IMG/VR virus record: IMGVR_UViG_3300037187_000044 | Coordinates: 1 to 27,562 of that record | DNA: 27,562 bases | DNA from: a virus | Reading direction: 5' to 3' (one strand) | Shown here: positions 14,120 to 19,994 of the stretch, piece by piece | Layout of the letters: each line of letters opens with the position of its first letter | Position numbering within the stretch: the stretch's first letter is position 1 | Position numbers and translations under genes: made by a program | Notes under the pieces: generated by a model | The model's input: only the letters and a program-made list of their open reading frames with translations | What the model was told of the DNA's origin: nothing | Database searches by the model: none

Positions 14120-15253
14120 ATGGCACAAAACGCAGCCGCCGGCTTCCAGTTCCCAGCTTCCCGAAAAACGCCTCACAATCCAGGGCTCGCGCTGGTGCTT
14201 CCGCGCCAAGCGCCGGCCACTGATTTCCAGCTCACCCCACCCATGCCTCGCAGAATCCCACGCCACACGCCGGCCGGTCCCGGCTCTCCTCCGGAGAAAC
14301 GGAAGCCGCGGCGCCAGCGCAAGCCTCCCGTCTCGCTCAGCGATGAGCAGCTCCTCGCTCTGTTGACTCGAGCGAAGGAACATCGGCAGCGCGATTACGT
14401 GATGATTCTGGTCACCTACTGGCACGGGCTGCGGGCAAGCGAAACCGTGGCCCTGAAAGAGAGCGATTTCAACCTGGACGATGGCACGGTGCAGATTGTT
14501 CGAGGCAAGGGCAGCGAGGGGGGCAGCCACACCCTGCAGGAGTTCCCCGACAACCCGCTTTTGAACGAAGCGGTGGTGGTGGCGGACTGGCTGGCGAATC
14601 GGGGGCAATTCGGGGTCAAAGGCGGTGCCAAACCGGGGCGTGTGCGGAATCTCGCACAGCAGCCAAAGTGGAAATTGAAGGGCGAGATCCTGGATGATCG
14701 AGTTCCTGGAAGTGGGACCGACCCTGCAAAAATGCAACAATCTACGAAGATTGTTACATTTTCACCTGACGGGCCCGAGAAATTGCCTCCGGGTGATGTC
14801 TGGGCTTGGCCGCCTGGCGAAAAACCAGAAACTTACCATTTTCCTCCCGCGTTTGAGGGAGCGCCCTGCGAAAAGCCAGCGGGTGGCTCCGAACCCCCAC
14901 CCGACCCCTCCGCCTCGCTCCTAGCCCCCTCAGCGGCTCCGGATACCCCATCAGAGCTGCTTTTCCCCATTTCCCGGGTCCAATTCTGGCGTATCGTCCA
15001 CGGCTATGCCCTCGCCGCCGGCATCCCCCGGCGGAAGTGCAAAACCCACATGCTCAAGCACACCATCGCCAAGCACCTGGTGCGGGCCGGGCATCCGCTG
15101 AACGAGATCCAGGAATGGATGGGCTGGTCATCGATCGAGACCATGAACTGGTACACCCGCGCCGACGAAGAAGAGCTGGGCACCCGGATTGGGGCTACCA
15201 TTCGAAGCAAGGGCGGCTTGCGCCAGGTCCAGCAGGGGAGTCTGTTCTCATGA
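14120..15253 (+). CDS. Tyrosine recombinase, catalytic domain with long insertion and Arg-to-Lys change
   Basis: 377 residues. Tyrosine recombinases cut and rejoin DNA at att or inversion sites. Visible residues: Arg105 in YWHGLRASE, Lys130 in VRGKGS, His310 and Lys313 in THMLKHT, Trp336 in WMGWSS, and nucleophile Tyr345 in NWYTR. The second catalytic arginine (HxxR) is Lys here. There is no N-terminal core-binding domain, only a basic Pro-rich tail of about 70 residues. Between about residues 172 and 278 a Pro/Gly-rich stretch interrupts the fold; without it, 'GVKGGAKPG' would join directly to 'SELLFPISRVQFWR'. That insertion holds a 34-bp inverted repeat. The start could be internal (MPRRIPRH, residue 42), but a promoter ends right at ATG 14120. 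Coupled to the next gene by ATGA. It could be an integrase, an inversion enzyme or an accessory partner of the second recombinase. Confidence 0.85.
   Translation: MAQNAAAGFQFPASRKTPHNPGLALVLPRQAPATDFQLTPPMPRRIPRHTPAGPGSPPEKRKPRRQRKPPVSLSDEQLLALLTRAKEHRQRDYVMILVTYWHGLRASETVALKESDFNLDDGTVQIVRGKGSEGGSHTLQEFPDNPLLNEAVVVADWLANRGQFGVKGGAKPGRVRNLAQQPKWKLKGEILDDRVPGSGTDPAKMQQSTKIVTFSPDGPEKLPPGDVWAWPPGEKPETYHFPPAFEGAPCEKPAGGSEPPPDPSASLLAPSAAPDTPSELLFPISRVQFWRIVHGYALAAGIPRRKCKTHMLKHTIAKHLVRAGHPLNEIQEWMGWSSIETMNWYTRADEEELGTRIGATIRSKGGLRQVQQGSLFS
14729..14762. repeat. 34-bp near-perfect inverted repeat inside the recombinase gene
   Basis: Arms of 15 bp with one mismatch (AAAATGCAACAATCT and its partner AGATTGTTACATTTT) flank a 4-bp centre (ACGA). 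The site is AT-rich in GC-rich surroundings and lies within the insertion of the recombinase gene. It could be a regulator binding site, a recombination crossover site or an RNA hairpin. Confidence 0.75.
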
Positions 15254-15441
15254 AGCTCTATTGCGTCACCGTCCAATCAGTTGACCCGGTGCCAATGGAT
15301 GACGGGTTGACCGTGAACATTCTGATGCCGGCCAACGATCCCGCGCACGCCCGGCGGCGGGTACACCGCTACTACGCGGGAAGAATTCAGGCGGTCCGGA
15401 AAATTGCGGAAGGGAGTATGTTCGCGAGTTTATTTCCATGA
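15250..15441 (+). CDS. Small protein coupled to the recombinase gene
   Basis: 63 residues (MKLYCVTVQSVDPVPMDDG...). The ATG overlaps the recombinase stop (ATGA), so it is co-translated. It has a beta-rich N-terminus and a basic helix (DPAHARRRVHRYYAGRIQAVRKI) that might touch DNA. A recombination directionality factor or other recombinase helper is an attractive guess from position alone; no family is recognised. Confidence 0.5.
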   Translation: MKLYCVTVQSVDPVPMDDGLTVNILMPANDPAHARRRVHRYYAGRIQAVRKIAEGSMFASLFP

Positions 15442-15476
15442 TGGAGAAACCCGATCGATCTTTTCCAAGAAATCTA

Positions 15477-15544
15477 TTGCGGTGCGGAAGGGATCGCGCT
15501 AAACTCCGATCCCAAGAAAGCCAGCCGCTGGTTTTCGGGAGGAG
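15477..15544 (+). promoter_or_regulatory. Promoter with paired inverted repeats and Shine-Dalgarno
   Basis: -35 TTGCGG (15477-15482), 17-nt spacer, -10 TAAACT (15500-15505). The perfect inverted repeat GGGATCG-N10-CGATCCC (15490-15513) is centred on the -10 box. Four bases later comes AAGCCA-N5-TGGTTT (15518-15534), a one-mismatch copy of the 17-bp palindrome, then GGGAGGAG (15537-15544) and the ATG at 15548. Almost the same element lies at 10599-10655 on the other strand. Confidence 0.7.
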
Positions 15545-15547
15545 AAC

Positions 15548-16088
15548 ATGATCGCGCAGGAAGACGACCCCGAGCTTCTGGAATGGCTGGCCACCGCTGA
15601 CACCGAGGGGGGCGCCTTCGTTTCCTCTCGCTCACGCGGGCCTGGTCGCCGACTTTGAAAACTATCCCATCTTGCGGCCGGTACTGGTCGCGATGCGCGC
15701 GAAGTATCCGCAGTACGAGCCCAGCGAGTACGAGCCCAGCGAGATTGCCGATCGCGGCATCACTCTGCATGACTTTCCCCAACAAGAGGCAGGCGTGAGC
15801 GAGCATCGGCTCAACGCGGAAAATCTGATCATCTCCTGGGTGGATCGCGGATTCGAGCCGCGCTGCGCGTCCGACCCGAAAACCCCTGACGGCGTCGACC
15901 TGGACATGTCGAAAGGCGCGGAGAGGACCTGCGCGCGAGCGCTGCCGTATCCGGCCAAGCGGTGCGGCTACTTCGTGGTGAACTGCGAAGACTGCGGCCT
16001 CTCCGCCTGCATCACCACAGCCGGACGCCGCGACGATCCGCGCTCGATCACTTTGGCCTGCAAGGAAAGGTTTTCGCATGAGAACTGA
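15548..16088 (+). pseudogene. Small phage protein interrupted by a G-run frameshift
   Basis: From ATG 15548 the frame reads MIAQEDDPELLEWLATADTEGG and then stops after 36 residues. The rest of the protein continues in another frame (APSFPLAHAGLVADFENYPILRPVLVAMRAKYPQ...) to 16088. The switch falls at a run of six G (15607-15612); five G would restore one protein of about 179 residues. The C-terminal part, RCGYFVVNCEDCGLSACITTAGRRDDPRS, has a C-x2-C motif typical of a conserved phage family. A 15-bp tandem duplication (15714-15743) gives YEPSEYEPSE. The promoter and Shine-Dalgarno are excellent, so this may be phase variation, a recent mutation or a sequencing error rather than an old pseudogene. 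Confidence 0.65.
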
Positions 16089-16296
16089 TTTTGAATACTC
16101 CCGAGAAACGGGAGAACTCCGATTCTTCGTGTACCCGGAGACCCAGGCGGAAGCGGCTATCTTTGCTGCCTTGCGAGATAAAGGGGTCCAGCCCGTACTG
16201 ATTGAGTCGCCTTCAGCCTCAGGCTTGCAGTTCAACCTCAAGCTGGCGCAGCCTTCGAAAGCGATTAAGGAAGGGCGATCGCGCCATCGTGGTTGA
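16078..16296 (+). CDS. Small hypothetical protein with truncated end
   Basis: 72 residues (MRTDFEYSRETGELRFFVYPETQ...), starting 11 bases inside the previous frame. It has a clear alpha/beta look through 'AAIFAALRDKGVQPVLIESPSASGLQFNLKL', then an Arg-rich tail. The tail begins where similarity to the 22840-23076 gene starts on the DNA level, so the original C-terminus may have been lost in a recombination. No family recognised. Confidence 0.5.
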   Translation: MRTDFEYSRETGELRFFVYPETQAEAAIFAALRDKGVQPVLIESPSASGLQFNLKLAQPSKAIKEGRSRHRG

Positions 16297-16316
16297 AGGT
16301 GCACAGTCCAACCATG
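16283..16316 (+). repeat. Fragment duplicated from the 22840-23076 gene
   Basis: Bases 16294-16316 are identical to the complement of 22948-22970 (23 bp), and similarity extends leftward to 16283 with one extra base (GCCATCGTGGTTGAAGG versus GCCATCGTAGTGAAGG). In the leftward gene this DNA encodes AIVVKVHSPTM; here the extra base breaks that frame. It looks like the leftover of a second copy of that gene. Confidence 0.7.
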
Positions 16317-16859
16317 AAGATGAGACCCAGCGAAATTATCTACTTCGGCGATTCGAAGATTTCTTCGGCCGAGCGCGACGTGCTACTGAGCGAGCCGGCC
16401 TGCGACCGCTATAAAACGAATTGGATCAAGCCGCGGATGAGCCGCCAGCGAGCCGAGTACGTGCGCCAGCTCCGGTGCGCGGAGAACCGGAGTTATCGCG
16501 TGGTGGCCTGCATCACGTCCTTGGAGTGGGGAGCGGATGCGAATTGGGAGCCACTCTCCAATCAACTCGCGGGAATGGCCCTGTGCCGCGCCCGCAGAAC
16601 TACTCGGCGAGAATGTGGAGGGCTATCCATGGCAGGCAAACGTGGCATGAGCGGTGGCAAGCTCTACCCGTGGATCGACGAGGAGTACGGCCCGGTCCAG
16701 CGGCATTGGATGTGGGAGCGGACCCATAGTGATCCGAATTCTAATCGTGAGCGCGAGCGCGCCGAGATCCTGCAGGCGGAACGGGAGCTGGATCAAGGGC
16801 TTGCAATACTTCCTAGAAATTTTCGTCGGTATGTCTCATCAACCTTTCCTTATGTGTGA
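16314..16859 (+). CDS. Hypothetical protein, possibly two genes in one frame
   Basis: 181 residues from ATG 16314 (MKMRPSEIIYFGDSKISSAER...). A start at 16293 is possible but lies in the duplicated fragment. The frame has an internal ATG at 16629 (MAGKRGMSGGKLYPWIDEEYG) preceded by GGAGGG about eight bases upstream; translation from there gives a 76-residue protein with a helical 'RERERAEILQAERELDQGL'. The first part (about 100 residues) has a basic stretch RMSRQRAEYVRQLRCAE. I cannot name a family for either part. The C-terminus overlaps the next gene slightly. Confidence 0.45.
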   Translation: MKMRPSEIIYFGDSKISSAERDVLLSEPACDRYKTNWIKPRMSRQRAEYVRQLRCAENRSYRVVACITSLEWGADANWEPLSNQLAGMALCRARRTTRRECGGLSMAGKRGMSGGKLYPWIDEEYGPVQRHWMWERTHSDPNSNRERERAEILQAERELDQGLAILPRNFRRYVSSTFPYV

Positions 16860-17154
16860 GCACATCAAAACCCCGAATGGTGGCGAGTTCATTATCTGCG
16901 GCCTTCGTTCGCCGGCGCGGCGCTGTGTTCACTGCGGCCTGCCCGGAGTGTTTCTCTGCGACTGGAAAGTAAAAGGCCGGCGCAGCGGAACCTGCGACCG
17001 CGCCATGTGCGCGAAGGACGTCCGCGAAGTGGCGCCCGGAAAACATCTTTGCCGCGAACACTCGCGCGCGTGGGACGATTGGCAGCGATTGCATAGCGAG
17101 CAGGCCGCCCGCATTCTCGTGCGGCGCCAGCCTGAGCAGATGAGCCTGCTCTGA
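16852..17154 (+). CDS. Small zinc-binding phage protein
   Basis: 100 residues from ATG 16852 (MCEHIKTPNGGEFIICG); an ATG at 16831 would add MSHQPFL. Cys/His pattern: C.H...NGG..I.C, then 'RRCVHCGLPGVFLCDWKV', 'GTCDRAMCAKDV' and 'KHLCREHSRAW'. This is a recognisable small phage family with two or three zinc-knuckle units ('RC..CG.PA..LCDW...TCD..LC..H'). Function unknown; probably protein or nucleic-acid binding. Ends three bases before the next ATG, in an operon with the ASCH-like gene. Confidence 0.65.
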   Translation: MCEHIKTPNGGEFIICGLRSPARRCVHCGLPGVFLCDWKVKGRRSGTCDRAMCAKDVREVAPGKHLCREHSRAWDDWQRLHSEQAARILVRRQPEQMSLL

Positions 17155-17157
17155 GCC

Positions 17158-17529
17158 ATGGGCCTCTACAACTTCAAGAAGCGCTTCGCTCCCTTCGTAC
17201 GGAATGGCACAAAGCGCCACACCATTCGGGCGAAGCGCCGCTATCCCGACAAGCCGGGCAACCCCGTGCATCTCTACTGCGGTCTCCGCACCAAACACAC
17301 GGAACTGCTCGGCCGGTCCACTTGCGTTAAGGTCGAAGACATCAGGGTCACGATAGATCGGCAGGTTTACATCGACGGCGTGCTCCTCTTTGACGATGAA
17401 AAAAATCAGCTCGCATTCCGCGATGGGTTCCGTTCGCGTGGCAGAGCGCGGGCTTTCGAGGAAATGATGGAGTTCTGGGAAGGCCGCCTGCCCTTCACCG
17501 GCGACATCATCCACTGGAAGAAGTTCTAA
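17158..17529 (+). CDS. ASCH-like (PUA-fold) small protein
   Basis: 123 residues. The start MGLYNFKKRFAPFVRNGTKRHTIRAKRRYPDKPGNPVHLYCGLR carries the ASCH signature (G-x-K-x-x-T-x-R, here GTKRHTIR) followed by a 'PG' turn and beta strands; the end LPFTGDIIHWKKF is typical of this phage family. ASCH domains resemble PUA domains and probably bind modified bases or RNA. It lies immediately upstream of the DNA methyltransferase gene, which fits a role in nucleic-acid modification, but this is inference. Confidence 0.68.
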   Translation: MGLYNFKKRFAPFVRNGTKRHTIRAKRRYPDKPGNPVHLYCGLRTKHTELLGRSTCVKVEDIRVTIDRQVYIDGVLLFDDEKNQLAFRDGFRSRGRARAFEEMMEFWEGRLPFTGDIIHWKKF

Positions 17530-17551
17530 ATTCTCAGGTTTTCCACTGAAT

Positions 17552-17583
17552 CCACTTGGATGCACAGGCCCGGTGTATATATA
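17552..17583 (+). promoter_or_regulatory. Promoter upstream of the methyltransferase gene
   Basis: -35 TTGGAT (17556-17561), 16-nt spacer, -10 TATATA (17578-17583) inside an AT-rich TATATATAAAA. The -35 is within CCACTTGGNNGCACAGGCC, shared with the promoter at 14080. A leader of about 100 bases would follow before GTG 17698. Confidence 0.6.
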
Positions 17584-17697
17584 AAACCCTCGATCGTCTT
17601 TCGGGGGTCCTATCGATCCGACGGGGGTAACCGATTGGCCAAGAACGACCTGACACCGTTGAAGCTGGTTTATCCTCATACGGACAGAGGAAAACCT

Positions 17698-18312
17698 GTG
17701 GAAGCTGTGTATAAGGGCCGCGCCCATGGTGGCACGCGGGAGTGTGATCCCTCGCGAAAGCCGCACGCCGGCCATCCGGAACTTGGCACGGCTTCGATCG
17801 AGTACGAAACGCCGCCGGAACTTTTCGATGTGCTCAACCGCGAATTCGGGTTCACCGTCGACGTCTGCGCGACCTCCGCCAACGCCAAATGCAAACGCTT
17901 TTTCACGGTGCGGGAAAACGGCTTGGCACAACGGTGGGCTGAGTCAGGTTCCGCCGTGACCTGTTGGATGAATCCCCCCTACGGCGACCAGGCCATTACC
18001 CGCTGGATGGCGAAAGCGCATGGCGAAGCTCTGGCTGGCGCCACCGTGGTTTGCCTCGTGCCGGCGCGCACGCATACCGCCTGGTTCCACACCGTCTGCG
18101 GGCAGGCCGAAGTGCGATTCCTGCGCGGCCGTCTTCGCTATGTCGGCACCGACGGCGAAGCGCCCTTTGCGCAGCTCGTCGTCATCCTTCGCCCGTCGCT
18201 CGACGGCAAAACGCTTGGCCGCCCCTGGGTAATGAAACCATGGGAGTGGCGCCCGCTGTCAAAGCAGCGCCTGCTGGATCTGGCAAGCCTCCCGGTAGCA
18301 AGCGGCCAATGA
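17698..18312 (+). CDS. Phage DNA N6-adenine methyltransferase (Dam-type)
   Basis: 204 residues from GTG 17698, chosen for its AGAGG Shine-Dalgarno (17686-17690) seven bases upstream; TTG 17635 is an alternative. It methylates adenine N6 using S-adenosylmethionine. The phage family pattern is clear: 'YETPPELFDVLNREFGFTVDVCA' (SAM-binding start), 'CKRFFTVRENGLAQRW', catalytic NPPY at residues 92-95 in CWMNPPYGDQAITRWMAKA, 'GATVVCLVPARTHTAWFH' and 'VRFLRGRLRYVG...APFAQLVVIL'. Members of this group often modify GATC, protecting phage DNA or changing gene expression; specificity here cannot be read from sequence. Coupled by ATGA to the next gene. Confidence 0.9.
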   Translation: MEAVYKGRAHGGTRECDPSRKPHAGHPELGTASIEYETPPELFDVLNREFGFTVDVCATSANAKCKRFFTVRENGLAQRWAESGSAVTCWMNPPYGDQAITRWMAKAHGEALAGATVVCLVPARTHTAWFHTVCGQAEVRFLRGRLRYVGTDGEAPFAQLVVILRPSLDGKTLGRPWVMKPWEWRPLSKQRLLDLASLPVASGQ

Positions 18313-18953
18313 AGCCGATGCCGGCAGGCGCGCGGCGTCTCGCTCAATCTCTAGTGGATCGTGTGCGGCACTACGAGCGGAATTGCCGCTGCCCGCAGTG
18401 CCATGGCGCCGAGAGCGGACCGCTTGCCTGCATCGAATGCGAATTCTGTGTGGCCAATCTGCGCAAGCTGCTGCTCGGCGAATTGACCACGAAGGCAGCG
18501 GGTGCGTTTTTCTCTTGCCTTGCGGAAACGGATCGCGCTAATCTTCTTTCCATGAAAACCGTCAAGGCAATTCGCAAGCCCAAACTCAAAGCCCACGCGA
18601 AGGTGAAGGCTAAAGCCAAGTTGAAGGCGAAAGCCAAAACGAAAGCCACGCCCCGCGCTCACGCTCACAAGCTGAAAAAGCCCGCGGCATCGGCCCGGCC
18701 GAAATCGACGCTGAGCGTTATCTCCGGAGGCCCCAGGAGCGGTGACAGCGATCGCGGATTCTATCTGCGCTTTGGCACCGAGAAAGATGGGCTGGGCCCG
18801 TCCCTCAAGGCAGCGGTGAAAGCGACCTCCGAGAAAGCCGGAGTGAGTATGAACGAATTCGCCGCCGCGGCCACGCTGTATTGGGTGGAGATGGGCGAGA
18901 AGGGCGAATTCCCTCCGTCGATCGTAGCGGAAAAGAAAGCCATCGCGGTCTAA
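18309..18953 (+). CDS. Cys-rich N-terminus fused to H1-like basic linker and helical C-terminus
   Basis: 214 residues if read from ATG 18309 (ATGA overlap with the methyltransferase). Part 1 (1-80): a zinc-binding-looking domain, 'ERNCRCPQCHGAESGPLACIECEFCVANL'. Part 2 (about 82-125): Lys/Ala-rich repeats (KPKLKAHAKVKAKAKLKAKA) like the tail of histone H1-like proteins. Part 3 (about 140-214): 'DRGFYLRFGTEKDGLG', 'LKAAVKATSEKAGVSMNEFAAAATLYWVE', resembling a ribbon-helix-helix DNA-binding unit. A separate promoter ends seven bases before the in-frame ATG 18552, so parts 2-3 (133 residues) may also be made alone. A DNA-binding or DNA-compacting role is inferred. Confidence 0.6.
   Translation: MKPMPAGARRLAQSLVDRVRHYERNCRCPQCHGAESGPLACIECEFCVANLRKLLLGELTTKAAGAFFSCLAETDRANLLSMKTVKAIRKPKLKAHAKVKAKAKLKAKAKTKATPRAHAHKLKKPAASARPKSTLSVISGGPRSGDSDRGFYLRFGTEKDGLGPSLKAAVKATSEKAGVSMNEFAAAATLYWVEMGEKGEFPPSIVAEKKAIAV
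18515..18551 (+). promoter_or_regulatory. Internal leaderless promoter
   Basis: -35 TTGCCT (18515-18520), 18-nt spacer ending in GGATCGCGC, -10 TAATCT (18539-18544), then seven bases to the in-frame ATG 18552. The GGATCGCGC immediately before the -10 is identical to that at the 10.6- and 15.5-kb promoters. It would produce a short form of the 18309-18953 protein. Confidence 0.55.
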
Positions 18954-18983
18954 ACCGCGCAAAGCCTCCCGGTCCAAGGGACA

Positions 18984-19037
18984 AAAGCGGCAGTGAGATC
19001 ATCCGAAGAGGATGGTTCACTGCCGCTTTCCTTTTTT
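18984..19037 (+). terminator. Strong intrinsic terminator ending the rightward module
   Basis: A perfect 13-bp stem, AAAGCGGCAGTGA (18984-18996) with 19017-19029, contains an inner CATCC/GGATG stem and is followed by CCTTTTTT. It lies 30 bases after the previous stop and separates the rightward module from the leftward genes. Confidence 0.92.
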
Positions 19038-19090
19038 GGGAAATCATCGGGAAATCAGTCCTCGCAGAAGTGGCGGAGGCGCCCTCGCGG

Positions 19091-19122
19091 CCCGCGCCAC
19101 GCTCCCTACTGCCTGGCGCGGG
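19091..19122. repeat. 9-bp inverted repeat between convergent genes
   Basis: CCCGCGCCA (19091-19099) and TGGCGCGGG (19114-19122) pair perfectly around a 14-nt loop. It lies about 40 bases beyond the stop of the leftward 19160-19462 gene and may help end that transcript, although no U-run follows on that strand. Confidence 0.4.
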
Positions 19123-19159
19123 CTTACAGCGAGTGGTGACCGGAAGCAGGAGACTCGCT

Positions 19160-19462
19160 TCATGCCGCCTGACGCTGCAGATGGTGCAGCTTGAAGAAGT
19201 CCACGTTGGTCATGGGTTGAGTAACACCCTGGGCGATCCATCCGAGCGGAGTCTTCCCTCCCTCGAAGGTAGGATGGTAGACCAGGATGATCGGCTCCTC
19301 GGGGGTGCCGGTATTCTCAAACTTGCAGCCGCCTTTCAGAATGGCCTCCGTGCTTTGTTTCAGTAGACTTTGCGCAAGCGGTTGGTCGTCGTTACTGTTG
19401 ACCAGGTCGATGATGGTGCGGTTCGGCAGTTCGAGATGGCCGCGATAAGCTTTCGGTTGCAT
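19160..19462 (-). CDS. Small protein of unknown function under the 17-bp palindrome
   Basis: 100 residues (MQPKAYRGHLELPNRTIID...). ATG 19462 has an ideal AGGAGG six bases upstream. The sequence looks alpha/beta: 'AYRGHLELPNRTIIDLVNSN', 'KFENTGTPEEPIILVYHPT', and a His/Gln-rich end. No family recognised. It is an isolated gene between the terminator at 19.0 kb and the long leftward operon, with its own promoter. A perfect AAGCCA-N5-TGGCTT palindrome lies in its leader, so it probably responds to the same regulator as the right-end array. Confidence 0.62.
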   Translation of the reverse strand: MQPKAYRGHLELPNRTIIDLVNSNDDQPLAQSLLKQSTEAILKGGCKFENTGTPEEPIILVYHPTFEGGKTPLGWIAQGVTQPMTNVDFFKLHHLQRQAA

Positions 19463-19489
19463 TTGGAACCTCCTATGGGATCGGGCGGG

Positions 19490-19530
19490 AAGCCACTGGC
19501 TGGCTTTACGCGCCCGCAGCCGACACTCTA
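19490..19530 (-). promoter_or_regulatory. Leader operator and -10 box for the 19160-19462 gene
   Basis: Leftward -10 TAGAGT (19530-19525) with a weak -35. Between it and the Shine-Dalgarno lies a perfect 17-bp palindrome AAGCCA-N5-TGGCTT (19490-19506). On RNA it could also form a 6-bp hairpin just ahead of the ribosome-binding site, so DNA or RNA control are both possible. The rest of 19531-19715 shows no convincing gene. Confidence 0.55.
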
Positions 19531-19715
19531 GCAGAGAAATTCCTGGGGGAAAACAACGAAGAGAAAACAGGCACAGGCTAAACAGGGGGCGTTACTACCT
19601 CTTCGCGGGTCTTCCTTTCTCGAATGTTCTCGGCGTGGTGCGAATGCCGGCCTCGCGGGTATGCGCATGAGAGAAAATATAACGGGGCGCGGCCGGTGCG
19701 AATGTACAAAACTGC

Positions 19716-19994
19716 TCAGGCCAGATTCCGATTCCCATTCTTCGGCCCAAGCGCATTGAGTTCGCGACGTGTGCGGTCGGCCCGCGTGGCTTCGTCGACG
19801 GGAAAGAAGTTGCCGGCCGGTAGGGCGCCGGTCACTTCGAGAAATTGAATCTCGACCTTGGCTGTCTCGATGATCTTCTGCGCTACGAAGCCAATGGCCT
19901 TGGCGCGGTCGATATCAAGCGGCTTCTCTTTATCATTGAGCCCTTCGATGGCGGCGAACAGATGATTACGCAGATCTCCGATTGTGTTTTTCAT
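19716..19994 (-). CDS. Conserved small phage protein
   Basis: 92 residues. MKNTIGDLRNHLFAAIEGLNDKEKPLDIDRAKAIGFVAQKIIETAKVEIQF is a recognisable pattern of a small phage protein (helical, 'IGDLRNHLFA.IE.L.D...PMDI.RAKA....AQ.II..AKVE') found in many proteobacterial and acidobacterial prophages near the regulatory region; its function is not established. The N-terminus overlaps the preceding gene by 29 bases. Last gene of the long leftward operon. Confidence 0.72.
   Translation of the reverse strand: MKNTIGDLRNHLFAAIEGLNDKEKPLDIDRAKAIGFVAQKIIETAKVEIQFLEVTGALPAGNFFPVDEATRADRTRRELNALGPKNGNRNLA

Noticed and set aside
16813-17931. 372-residue open frame on the minus strand
   Set aside because: Antisense to the zinc-binding, ASCH-like and methyltransferase genes, all with clear motifs.
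19528-19668. 46-residue minus frame starting seven bases after a TATATT box
   Set aside because: No good -35, no family, Cys/Phe-rich odd ending, and it runs into the promoter of the next gene.
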